64,000 bases of DNA from Labia minor. Taxonomy: Eukaryota > Arthropoda > Insecta > Dermaptera > Spongiphoridae. Below the pieces are notes generated by a model. It searched no databases. It saw nothing but the letters and a program-made list of their open reading frames with translations, and had not been told where the DNA came from. Location of the stretch: positions 37,289,787 to 37,353,786 of the forward strand of contig OY720346.1 of NCBI GenBank assembly GCA_963082975.1, given 5' to 3'. The position numbers and the translations under genes are program-made. Below, in pieces: positions 47,301 to 56,793 of this stretch (position 1 is the first letter of the stretch; every line of letters begins with the position of its first letter).

Positions 47301-50067
47301 TAAATAATTTATACAAATAATGTGGTCTTTATATAAAAATTCTCTTAATAATTATGAAAATAACCATATAAAAGCTTTAATAAATAATAATATATATTAT
47401 TAATTGTATCAAAGGCAAATAATTATATATTTATTGTAAATTAAAATTTACAATCTAAAAGTTAAGTTTTAACATTCAGCATTAATTATATTAAATATAT
47501 AATTATTTTTTTGATACAATTAATAATATATATACTCTAGTTTTTATATATATATATTATTTATATTATTAATTTATTTCAAAATTAAAATAAGTTGTTC
47601 TAGTTTATTCATAATTAATGATTTTAAAAGTTTTTCTATTTAATTTTTTTCTTCAATTTTCCAAGATAAGTTCTCTTCACTATATAAATAAATACATAAT
47701 ATACAAAATCACTTCACATGATCATAAAAGGTCTTTTAATTTTAACATTAAACATCAAAAAAATAATATCTTAAAATATTATTAGATTAAAAAAGTTAAG
47801 AATTAAAAGAAATTTAAAAGAATTAATCATGATCTACACTGAAAGATGTTAGTCTTATCAAAGTTGAAGAAGTGTTAAATGATGTCTTAAAAAATACCTA
47901 AGTTAGTTATTACTTATTACATTATTCGTTAGTTAAAATTTAATAATGATTTTTTAAGAACTTTGCACTTTTTCGATATCTAATTTATAAAGGAGTGCTT
48001 GGAATCAATTACAAAACTCAAATCTCCAAAGTTATCTAAACACATATGCTAAAATAAAAAGTTAATATTTTATTCTGTTTTGACTCTTTTGATATTTAAC
48101 TTGTTAAGAAAATGAGATTGTTAGATAAATATATCAGATTTAAAATTAGTATAATCTAATAAAGTCCTTATCACTGGGCTAATTATAATATTTTACATTT
48201 GTTTCCTTTCTCGTTTTTTATAATTATTACACCCAAACAAATGCCATATTTGCATGTTATTAAATTAAACAACAATTTAATTATTAAATTATTTAAACTG
48301 GTTGTATTTTCATTTCTTGGCTGACCCTTCAAGGTTATTTCTAGTTTGTCACTAGCGCCTAGTTTTTATGCAATTGTTTTTTCATTTCACCTAGAGAAAC
48401 AATGAAAAAATAAACATAAATTTTATTAATTTTTGATTAAATTTATTTTAATAAAAATATAATTATATAATTAATATAAATTAAGTATATTTTAAAAATA
48501 TATTTATTTTTTTAGCTGAACTTGAGGAGAGAAGAAAGCATGCTGAGAGGCGAGAGGAATTATTCAAACAGTTGGATGAATATCGAAAAATAGTAGAGAA
48601 ACGTCGTAACGATGAATATCAGTTGGAATTATTATTTGCTAAATTAAGCGAAGCCGCTTTAAAGAAAGAAAAAGCCCAAGTTTCAGATGTCTCAGTAAGG
48701 CTCTGTGAACAAAATTAAAACATAGATATAATCAATTTTATAATAATAAATAAATATCCATATATTATTTATATACAAAAGGGATGAGCAGCCTTTTTTT
48801 AAAAAATGATATTGTACTATTATGCTTGGCGGGCCTCAAAATTTTGTTCGGCGTGCCGCGGGTTGCCCATCCCTGTAATAAATAACTATATTAAATGGAT
48901 AATTCTCTAAATGACAGAATGCTGATGTGCCTTAAAACACTAAATAATAATAATAATTATATTAATATATAAATATTATTTTCAGGAAAGAAATAAACGA
49001 GAAACATTACAATATTTGGAAAATTTAAAATATTTACGTAAAGAAAACAAGAAACAGGAGAAAGAAATGAATAGAATGATTGATGAAGTCCGTTTAGATC
49101 AAGAAAGAAAATTAAATGAGAAATGGCAAGCCAGACGAGAACGAATTAAAAATGATCTTGAAGTAACTATTTTGAACTATAAGAAATAGTTAAAATAAAC
49201 AAAAATAATTTTAGTCTTATGGTTAATTAGAATACTTTTTACTTTCTTTTGTTTAGACTAATTAGTAATAAAAGTGAATAAATTTTTGAATTATCTAGAA
49301 CTTTTATAAGAACCCAGTAAATTCTTTTCAACCGTCTTTTCAAATTTGTACTTACATTTTAATTTTCTGTAGACCTAGAGAATTCTAAATTAGAATTTAA
49401 GACTAGAAATCGAATTAGATACAAAAAATCCTATAAATTCTCATTACTTGAGTATTAAAATTAAAAAGTTAAATTATCCCTGCAATTTTTCTATGGAAAT
49501 ACTTTTTTTTTCGTAGGAGAATACCCGATATTTATTAGAACAAATTAAAGAAAGAAAAGAACAACAAGAAATGGAATTAAAACATCTTAAGGAGGAGCAA
49601 GAGTATGAAAGAAAACAAGCAGATCAACAAATCCTTGCTTTAGAAGAACGTCAAAGAGAATTAGAGAGAAGCAAACGTGATTATGCTCAGGATCTCTTGG
49701 ATCAAATGGAATACAATAAATTAATTAAGGTAAAGATCAAATTTATGTTAATTAAACATGATATTTTATTGATATTATCTATATTATTAAATTATATACA
49801 AACAATAATGTGTCATTTATATTGAATTCCTTTATTTATAATTTTTTTTACATTTAAAATATAAAATTTACAATATTATGTAATTTTATTGATTTCTTTT
49901 AGACAAAAGAACGTGAAGAAATGGAACGTACCCTCCAAGCGCAGGCTTTGGAAGAAAAGAAATATCATGATAAAATTCGTGAATTACTTAACGTTCAAAT
50001 CTTTAAAGAAATGCATCCATTTAGAAAAGTTATTCATGGTCTAGCAATACCAGCGGCTCCTTTTTAA
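40804..50067 (+). CDS. CFAP53: CFAP53 (CCDC11)-like ciliary coiled-coil protein, nine coding exons
   Basis: CFAP53 is a microtubule inner protein and basal-body/cilium component needed for motile cilia. Exons: 40804-41016, 42674-42888, 45200-45376, 45686-45848, 46693-46873, 48516-48694, 48986-49162, 49517-49729, 49903-50067. All junctions are GT/AG and in phase, giving about 560 residues (human: 514). Nearly all is charged alpha-helical coiled coil of the trichohyalin-plectin-homology type. Family evidence: RRDKLRNLLIEED aligns with the RRNKLRELLALEE region, QQYANRFDEYR follows at the same distance, and the C-terminus has MHPFRKV where CFAP53 has HPMRKA. TCHP and MNS1 share the domain type but not this C-terminus. 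ATG at 40804 follows an acceptor (TTTTCAG) directly, so a 5' UTR exon or a short coding exon lies upstream, unseen. Confidence 0.85.
41559..42143 (+). mobile_element. Helentron-like element F1, full length, in CFAP53 intron 1
   Basis: ACTATCTCGCCAGAGATAGT at 41559, ATTGCGATCGC after it, a short GT tract, and the 3' end GCGAGATATTCGAGTGGAGA, CACTCCAG at 42143. 585 bp, with T flanks on the left. Confidence 0.9.
42674..42888 (+). CDS. CFAP53: CFAP53-like, coding exon 2
   Basis: Acceptor TTTCAG|GTAGCTCGG, phase 0. Reads VARAKGTDWKWRSML to EIRRD, with the last codon AA split by a weak donor GTGCAT. The split Lys is completed by exon 3. Confidence 0.85.
42941..43122 (+). mobile_element. Mariner end fragment in CFAP53 intron 2
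   Basis: GTTCAAAAGAAAAGGTGAAT, then TATTGGTACACATATGTTTC and ACCATTTTGGATTAGTAGTT, matches the right side of the mariner 17699-18328 in inverted orientation. Confidence 0.75.
43654..44085 (-). mobile_element. Helentron-like element F1, 3' two-thirds, in CFAP53 intron 2
   Basis: On the minus strand it runs from GGTTTGAGCTAGAATAATGA to the 3' hairpin and CTCCAG at 43654. The microsatellite and 5' hairpin are missing. The rest of the intron (43123-43650 and 44090-45199) is AT-rich without recognised features. Confidence 0.85.
45200..45376 (+). CDS. CFAP53: CFAP53-like, coding exon 3
   Basis: Acceptor TTTTTAG|A. Gives (K)LRNLLIEED to IQQY and a split Ala codon; donor GC|GTATGT. Confidence 0.88.
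45686..45848 (+). CDS. CFAP53: CFAP53-like, coding exon 4
   Basis: Acceptor AATTAG|G. Reads (A)NRFDEYRTQN to RKQLEEK; donor AAG|GTTCTT, phase 0. Confidence 0.88.
46693..46873 (+). CDS. CFAP53: CFAP53-like, coding exon 5
   Basis: Acceptor AATTTAG|AGATTG; only this AG keeps the frame. Reads RLEDEKRERERLE to DKQREIE; donor AAG|GTGATA, phase 1. Confidence 0.85.
47121..47486. mobile_element. Inverted-repeat element with Penelope-like core, in CFAP53 intron 5
   Basis: Arms of about 95-100 bp (47121-47216 and 47385-47486, inverted; shared TTTAATTTACAATAAATATA and CCTTTGATACAATTAATAAT) enclose GACTGC-AGAATAA-GCAGTC-GAAACG at 47254-47276. The following AATAATGTGGTCTTTATA stretch is also found at 15325-15455. 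A third arm piece is near 47500. Intron-length sequence around it (46874-48515) is otherwise plain. Confidence 0.65.
48516..48694 (+). CDS. CFAP53: CFAP53-like, coding exon 6
   Basis: Acceptor TTTTTTAG|CTGAA. Reads (A)ELEERRKHAERREE to KAQVSDVS; donor TCA|GTAAGG. Confidence 0.88.
48779..48872. mobile_element. hAT-like remnant in CFAP53 intron 6
   Basis: GGGATGAGCAGCC and GGGTTGCCCATCCCTG are imperfect inverted ends, with GCGTGCCGCGGG inside. No clear target duplication. Confidence 0.5.
48986..49162 (+). CDS. CFAP53: CFAP53-like, coding exon 7
   Basis: Acceptor TTTTCAG|GAAAGA. Reads ERNKRETLQYLENL to RIKNDLE; donor GAA|GTAACT. Confidence 0.88.
49517..49729 (+). CDS. CFAP53: CFAP53-like, coding exon 8
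   Basis: Acceptor TTTCGTAG|GAGAAT. Reads ENTRYLLEQIKERK to MEYNKLIK; donor AAG|GTAAAG. Confidence 0.88.
49903..50067 (+). CDS. CFAP53: CFAP53-like, last coding exon
   Basis: Acceptor TTCTTTTAG|ACAAAA. Reads TKEREEMERTLQAQ to the family-matching EMHPFRKV, then a short tail to TAA. A possible AATAAA lies at 50125-50130. Confidence 0.88.
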   Translation, partial: TKEREEMERTLQAQALEEKKYHDKIRELLNVQIFKEMHPFRKVIHGLAIPAAPF

Positions 50068-50130
50068 TGTATATATCCTTTTCTTCAACAAGGATATCTA
50101 TTAATAATTAGTAAATAATTAATTAATAAA

Positions 50131-51790
50131 TTTGATCGAAATTATAATAAAATAATATTAAAATTATATTTATTATTATTAATTTTAATATAATATCTAT
50201 TATCATAAAGTGGGAGGGGAGCAAGGTTTATTATGCCTCTCATATAAGAGCACTAAATTCTCTCCTAGACAACAAAGATTTTTAGTAAAATTTAAAATAT
50301 TTTTTAAGGAGCCACAGTGTCCCAGGTTATTACTATTACTATAAACTCTCAATATAATATCTATTATCATAAAGTATTGACGAGTTAGATTTCTTATACT
50401 GTATTTAAAGATTTAATTTTTAATATTTTACTTTTTAAAAAAATACAGAATGAATATGAAAAGTAAGGTTTGAATTTCTACCCGATCTCTTAGATTTTTA
50501 GAGATTTTAAACATATAGAAACAAAAAAATTTCCTAGCTCTTGTTGGTTGACCACAATCATAATTGATCATTTTATTAAAAATATATAATATAATTGATA
50601 AAACTAAATACAATTAATATTTGTTTATTAAAATATTTTAATAAAACTAATACATCTTTTAATTTATAAATAACTAAAATAATATGAAAATTATTTATTA
50701 TTAGATAAAGTAGTTTTTAATAATTTTAATTAAACAAGTTATCTTTGAATTTCAAAAATATATCACTTACGCCATCTTACGCACCTTGATTTAACCATCA
50801 AATGACAAATTACACCTTTTAAATTTATTAGTGGCTTTAATATTATTCTTCTTGATTTTCATTTTATAATTAATTAATAAATAAGTATTCGTTTTCTTAC
50901 TTTCATTTCTTTCTCGAGTCTATAAATTTTGTTATTTTATTTTTGAAATAAATAAAATTTTATATGTGATTAATGCCAATAAGAATAATATTTGCATTCA
51001 TGGTTGAAAATATCACACAGTAAAGTAAACTATAATCTTTATTTTTAATAACATTCTGTATTATTATTATTTTATAATATATATATTTCTTTTATTATTT
51101 TAAAATAATATTAATAGTTTTATTAAGTTAAAATATTCATTTGGTTATTTTATCGTCATGATTCAATATTGCCATTTTATTTTAACTTTATTAATTATTT
51201 AATTTATTTATCTACAAATTATAAATTTTAAAACATAAAATGACCTCAAATGACATTATAAATCAGATTAATATTTACATTTTATATGTGTATTTATATT
51301 GGATAGCGGCTAATGAAAAGTTAATAAATAGATATTTTTTCTTATAGATAAGAAATCAATTAAAAATATAGTAATTTATAGTAAATTAGTTAATAAAAAA
51401 AAGATGACAGAAAACAAAAATAATCTTGAAAGAAAATAAGTATATAACGTTTTAGAAAAAACAAAAACAAAAATGATTGATAAATATAAATAATATTAAA
51501 ACACATTGGCGGATTTCCGAACACGCTTTGGATGGTTTGTGCCTAGAACCTCTAATTTTTAAAATTTAGTCTATATAAAAATTATTTATTTATTTTAAAT
51601 GAAGCAAAAGTTTTAAAAAACCGATGGGTAAAAGTTTAAAAAAGGTCATATCCTTAGATTTCCTTGAAAAATTGGTATACATATAAGTTTCAATTTTCAT
51701 AATTAATACCATGTGAACATCAGGAACTTTTTAAAATATCGTAAACATCCAATTTATTTCTACTGCCTAGCAGTTGTAATAAAAATATTT
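50131..51790. other. AT-rich region downstream of CFAP53
   Basis: No supported gene. There is a faint relative of the 33723 repeat at about 50310-50360; otherwise simple AT-rich DNA. Confidence 0.35.
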
Positions 51791-51835
51791 GGAGGGGATA
51801 ACTCTAAATCTACTCTCGTCTCCTAGGGTCTAGAC

Positions 51836-52254
51836 CAGGGGTCGGCAGACTTAACAATTAGATGAGCCAAATATCAAGTTCATATATTTTCTCATACCTT
51901 CAGAGAGCCGCAACTTAAACTTAAATGTTTCAGAGCATTGCAAAATTATCTGACCATTTTTTTTGTTTTTTTGTTTTTAGAACCATATTCAAAAAAATTG
52001 AGTTTTCAGCCATTGTAAGAAGAGCCAGATAATCCTTTGCCAAGAGTGAAATTTGGTGTGAAAACAATACCTCCCTTACTATCGTCGGTCGGTAAAAATT
52101 TAAGTCATGACACAAAAAAAAGCTAACATTTTCGATTTTGCAAAATGGCTCTAAAATAAAAAAAAAAGATAAATTTTTTTCCCGATTTGGCTCATTGTTA
52201 AACATTTTCGATTTTTCAATATGGCTCTAAATATCACCAAGTGTGGCCACCCCG
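51836..52254. mobile_element. hAT-type element inserted in the LINE
   Basis: Ends CAGGGGTCGGCAGACTT and AAGTGTGGCCACCCCG. The flanks GTCTAGAC and TCATAGAC are an eroded 8-bp duplication; the LINE relative at 63411 reads GGGTCATAGACC unbroken. It contains GAGCCAGATAATCC-type motifs and an F2 end fragment. Confidence 0.7.
52045..52100 (-). mobile_element. F2 Helentron-like 5' end fragment
   Basis: On the minus strand TTTTTACCGACCGACGATAG, then TAAGGGAGGTATTG and TTTTCACACCAAATTTCACT. This is the F2 5' end alone, nested in the hAT element. Confidence 0.65.
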
Positions 52255-52913
52255 TCATAGACCAGGCTTCACACCTATATAATACAACTAGTAAAATAAT
52301 TGTGTTAGATATTTTAATTTTGATACCTTTGGATAATAATTTTGACAAGATAAGCCCCTTTACTGCATTACTCAATTGCAATCTAAATTTAAATTATTTT
52401 CAAATATTATTATCCTTCGTGAGTAGTTAAATATTTAAATTTTCAAATTTTATGTTTTTATGTTAAGATTTTGTGTATATCTATACGTATTATTATAAAT
52501 ATATATATAATTATAAGTTATTTTGACATCACAAATAAAATTCAATGTTTTTATTTAATTATTAATATTATTTAAAGATACTTTCAATATTAAATAATTC
52601 AAAAATTTTGTTATTGATTTATTAATTTTTAACAATTTATTTGCTACACTTTTTTAATGACACAACATTACGAATTTTCTACCTATACCATTGATAGAAA
52701 CAAAACTTATAACAGGGGTTGTCATCCCAAATAACCTTGCATGCCACTTTGGATGTGTGTATGTATCATAGCTCCGGGCCACATATATAATTATATTAAA
52801 TAAAGTATGTATTTTTTAATCCGTTGGTTTTAACTAATTTGTTCATTATAGAATTAATTAAATTTTTAAAAAATTTGATGGATCTAGCTAGCCACCAATA
52901 TTATTTTCGCCGG

Positions 52914-53150
52914 CAGTGGCGTAGCGTGATTTATTATGTTGGGAGCAGGGGGGGTCTCCCCGGGAAAAAATTTTGACAAAATAAATTATTTAATTATTCA
53001 TAACGTTAGGACTACACTTATACGCAATTTAAAGATGTTGTTTACTTTTGGGCTCTCAGTTACAAAACTAATCACTTTTAAATTTATTTTTTGAACAATA
53101 TTTAGGGGGGGGGGGAGGGGGGAGACGCCTATTATCACCGGCCACCTCTG
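52914..53150. mobile_element. Possible hAT-like remnant with G-run
   Basis: It starts CAGTGGCGTAGCG and ends CGGCCACCTCTG. There is a G-run (53105-53115) and GGGGGGTCTCCCCGGG inside. No target duplication found. Confidence 0.4.
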
Positions 53151-54510
53151 ATCTAAAAACCTGGCTTTTTGAATAAAATAGTCCAAACGTTAATTTTTGT
53201 TAATTCTATTAAGTTTCTTTATTATATTAGCAATTACGCGCGCGGGTATTTTTTTTTAAATTTTCAAAGATAATTCAAAAAACTTTACTCCAAAATTATT
53301 CAATAAGTAATCACTTTTATCAAAAAATGTAAAAATTAAATTTAGTTATTATTTTTAAAAAATTTTTTAATCGAATTGTCATTATTAGTTTACCATATAT
53401 AAGAGATTTCCAAACTTTATATCACTTCACCTCCCTTCTAATGTAATAAAACAATACAAAGACATTTTTGGATGAGAATCAAATTTATGAATACGAACTA
53501 AAATTAAATAAGATAATTTAAAGAGAAATTACAAAAGATGGGTGTTATTGTTTATAAGTACAAAGTTTATAGAATATTGTGTTAATGAAATTATTGTCAC
53601 TAATTTTACTATAATATTAAACATGCTCGATTGTAATGTCAGTTTATGTGTTTAATAAAATTTTTATTATTACAAAAATTTGAAATTTGTTTGTATAAAT
53701 AAATAAAACTAAATGCACCCAACGTTTTTATTATTATTTTAATTGGAGATTTTGATGATTCTATTATATATAAGTATATATATATTTTTTTTTGAAATAT
53801 ATAAAAATATTTTAAAATAACTATGTTTATATTATATTTTGATGATTATATATTATATCTTATCGTATTTTTTTTATTTTTAAATTAAATTTATTTTATT
53901 TTTCTGCAAAAACATTTATTTAACTTTTTCGTAAAACTTCGTACAATTTCCACCTCAAATTTAGTATTTCTTAAAATTTCCCGGTTCCCGGGAACGAAAA
54001 TAATCCGGAAAAATTACCCTCTAGTCGGCGCTAGGGTCCTCTGCGCCCGCATACAATTTTCGCTAAAAGCGTATAAAATACATTGATTTTAAATTTATCT
54101 AGTGGAGATCGAGGTGATTCGTCGGGTTGCCCATAATCAAATTGTCATGTCTTCTTTCGTTGTCGCACTTCTGAATTATTTTTAAATTCTTGTTCTCCTT
54201 CCACCTCTTCACTCAATTCACATCCTTAAATTTCAGTTCTGATCGATAGTCTTGTAAAAAATATTTTTAAATTTTCAATTGATTCTAATGCATGAGTAAT
54301 ATTAATCTTTGGGTTTTGAATCATTTTACTTACGGTATATATGCCATAACTGCCTTTTTATGGCTAAAACATTCTTTTTTATATTCTAAGTATTATCACG
54401 GTAAATGTTTTCTATAAAATAATGACTTTAGTTTCTATAGGGTTGATGTTGTAATTATATTTAATATACAATATTAACTAAAAAAACAAAATAAAACATT
54501 TTTTAATAAA
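53151..54510. other. Intergenic DNA with a MITE fragment at 53636-53730
   Basis: 53636-53730 matches 26236-26330 of the long-ended MITE (CAGTTTATGTGTTTAATAAA, AAATGC-CC-AACGTTTTT). A somewhat richer patch at 53980-54260 (CCCGGTTCCCGGGAACG, AGTGGAGATCGAGGTGATTC) is unclassified. No gene is supported. Confidence 0.45.
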
Positions 54511-54511
54511 A

Positions 54512-55030
54512 TAAGTTGACCTGTGGCCAGGTCTGAACCGACCGACAGTTTGAAATAAATTAATTTCCAGCTACAGAAACAATTTCAAATAATTTTAATA
54601 TATCTATTAATGTAATAAAAAACAGATAGACATATAACATAAATATTTTTAATTTTATTTTATTTATAATATATATGTAAGAACAGGCTGTGACGTCATG
54701 AATGGCTGGATGACGTCATATAATTTTAAATTAAGAAAAAAACTAATAAAGATGATTTTTCTCGAAGATAAAACAAATACAAAGTGAATGATTCGTGATA
54801 ATATGTAAAAAATCTCATGTGAAATTTGCTGTGAAATAACCCTTTCCTTCCTATCGTCGATCGCTAATACTACCACTTCAGGTTTCCGGATTTGCACCAA
54901 AAGTTGATCAATTCATCCCACTGATGCATTAAGTAAATATACCAAATTTCATCAAAATCGGTTGAGCCGTTCAGGCTGTACACATCTATACGGACGGACG
55001 GACAGACATCATGCTAAATTTCTCTAATCA
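54512..55030 (-). mobile_element. Helentron-like F2: near-complete copy (to ~54868) plus a core fragment
   Basis: It has the best F2 3' end. On the minus strand, CTGTCGGTCGGT (54548-54537) is followed by the perfect hairpin GACCTGGCCACAGGTC (54533-54518). The 5' end is near 54868 (GCGATCGACGATAGGAAGG). A second piece, 54869-55030, repeats the internal core with ACCAAATTTCATCAAAATCG, GTTGAGCCGTTCAGGC and GGACGGACGGAC. Confidence 0.72.
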
Positions 55031-55625
55031 CATGTCTCCTCTTCCTGTCCGATTCATTTACCTGGCTAGAACACTCCATTTTTTACAATTTTAAATAGAG
55101 GGAGAGAGAGAGGTTCTAATTATATATATATATATCTGTTTCTATGACAGCAAAAAAGTAAACAAATTACATACATACAAACACTCTCCTTATATTTATA
55201 TTTCTGGAAAATGGAACACCGGCAGCTCAGCTCAGGAGTTACCTAAGATTCTAATTTCTTTTTTATTTTTCATCATTTGAGGTACCCTTCACCTCAGAAA
55301 AATTTGGTTACCTTACTCCCCTTGTATTTTAGGCTCTGGAGTTTTTTGCGTACGGACGGACACTGTCGCATTAAATATATAGATATTTAGAATTTGAGTA
55401 ATATTTTTATTTATTTTATATTTAAATAATAGGAAATTTACACATATAGATGAAAAGAAATGTTTTATATGTAATATATTTATTTAAAGAAGGATAAAAA
55501 TTAAAATAAATTATTAACAATATATATTAACTATAACAACAAAATCTTTTTTACATATTTTTATTTTATGATAGTAATTAAATAATCAATAAACTAATAA
55601 CAATTATAAATTAATAATAAATCAA
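55031..55625. other. Intergenic DNA, low complexity
   Basis: GAGAGA tract at 55099-55111, (AT) tract after it, and a richer patch 55215-55375 (GGCAGCTCAGCTCAGGAG, ACCCTTCACCTCAG) with no recognised frame. Confidence 0.3.
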
Positions 55626-55784
55626 TTATAAATTTATTTTACTCCATGAGCTTCCTAGCAAATCAACACGGCCTATTTGATTAATCCACTTTTCACGTAG
55701 ATTATCCTTGGTGGGAAAACAGAACATGGGACCCCATTCTTCTCTAGGTAAAGCATTTGTTTTGCATTTTGCATAACCTGGATT
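55626..55784 (-). CDS. Terminal exon resembling part of a THAP zinc-finger domain
   Basis: The acceptor ATATTTTTGCAG (minus) precedes 52 codons and a stop. NPGYAKCKTN, MFCFPTKDNLREKWINQIGR and WSKINL have the spacing of a THAP domain (Cys region, then F-P-kd-LR-W-R, then W). THAP domains bind DNA through C2CH zinc coordination. The final Cys/His pair is absent because the frame stops, so this would be a truncated or degenerate domain. Upstream exons are not identified; 56250-56395 is one candidate. It is a weak but non-random gene signal. Confidence 0.4.
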   Translation of the reverse strand, partial: NPGYAKCKTNALPREEWGPMFCFPTKDNLREKWINQIGRVDLLGSSWSKINL

Positions 55785-56250
55785 CTGCAAAAATATTAAA
55801 TTATTATACATTTGTTAATTTTATATAATATATAATTCATGTATATAATTATAATAAGGTAAATAGTATTTTATTTAAATTGAAAAATTAATACAAAAAT
55901 TCCAACGAGAAATTACTCAAAAAATACATTGGACGATTAGAAAAAAATGTAATATATATTTTTCAACATTTTATTATATTTTTTATTTATATATATGATG
56001 TATATATATAGAATTAATTAAAATTAAATTTAATTTATGTTGCTGTAGATCAAACCACGTGCAATTGAAATATATAATTAATTAAAATCTATATACATAA
56101 AATATGTAAATAAAATATATAAGGAAATATTAAATTAATAAAATATATTAATAATTAAAATATATAATTTATTAAAATACATAAATAATTAATATATATA
56201 GTTAATTAAAATATATATACATATTAATATAATAATAAAATTATACTTAC

Positions 56251-56395
56251 ATTATAAACAAAATAAAGGCGGTAAAATTAAAAAAAAAAATGACACAAGC
56301 GCCATCTAAACTATTCACGCCCAAATCACAGACCATACACATAAGGCTTCCGGAAGTGCCATTTACGAGTCTAGGCCCTGTTATAAATTATTAAT
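56251..56395 (-). promoter_or_regulatory. Candidate promoter and first exon (minus)
   Basis: A richer patch with GGCACTTCCGGAAGCC, whose CCGGAAG is an ETS-type element common at housekeeping promoters. It is followed 100 bases on by a donor GTAAGT (56250-56245). It lies 470 bp upstream of the THAP-like exon on the same strand. A reading frame starting ATGGTCTGTG does not join that exon in phase, so it would be mostly 5' UTR. Confidence 0.3.
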
Positions 56396-56793
56396 TTAAA
56401 CATCGAGAAAAAACATTCATGGGTTCTATCTGTTAAAAATAGTCTTAATTATTTAAATTCTTACAAACTTGTATTAATTTATGAGATTAAAGGTTTGAGA
56501 AACCATAAATAATAGGTAGATATATAATTTTATATAACTATTTATTTTTAAATATCTGTATATTATATTTATATGAAGGGAGATAGGATTAAATAAATAA
56601 AACAAAATAAATATATTCCCATATTTCATTTTATAATATTTATTAATATTAATGAATTATTATTATATTTAATAATTAATATTAATTAATATATACATAA
56701 AAAATATTAAATACAAATTAGAATATCGCCATTTTTTAAATAAAATATCAATTACTATAATGAACAAGAATACTATTTATTTTATTTTAGACA

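Larger units (their letters stand above)
51794..52430 (-). mobile_element. LINE 3' fragment split by a hAT-type element
   Basis: GGATAACTCTAAATCTACTC and TCTCCTAGGGTCTAGAC (left), resuming at TCATAGACCAGGCTTCACAC (52255) through TTTTGACAAGATAAGCCCCT. It matches 63380-63560. Minus-strand reading gives IKISNTIILLVVLYRCEAWSM. Confidence 0.75.
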
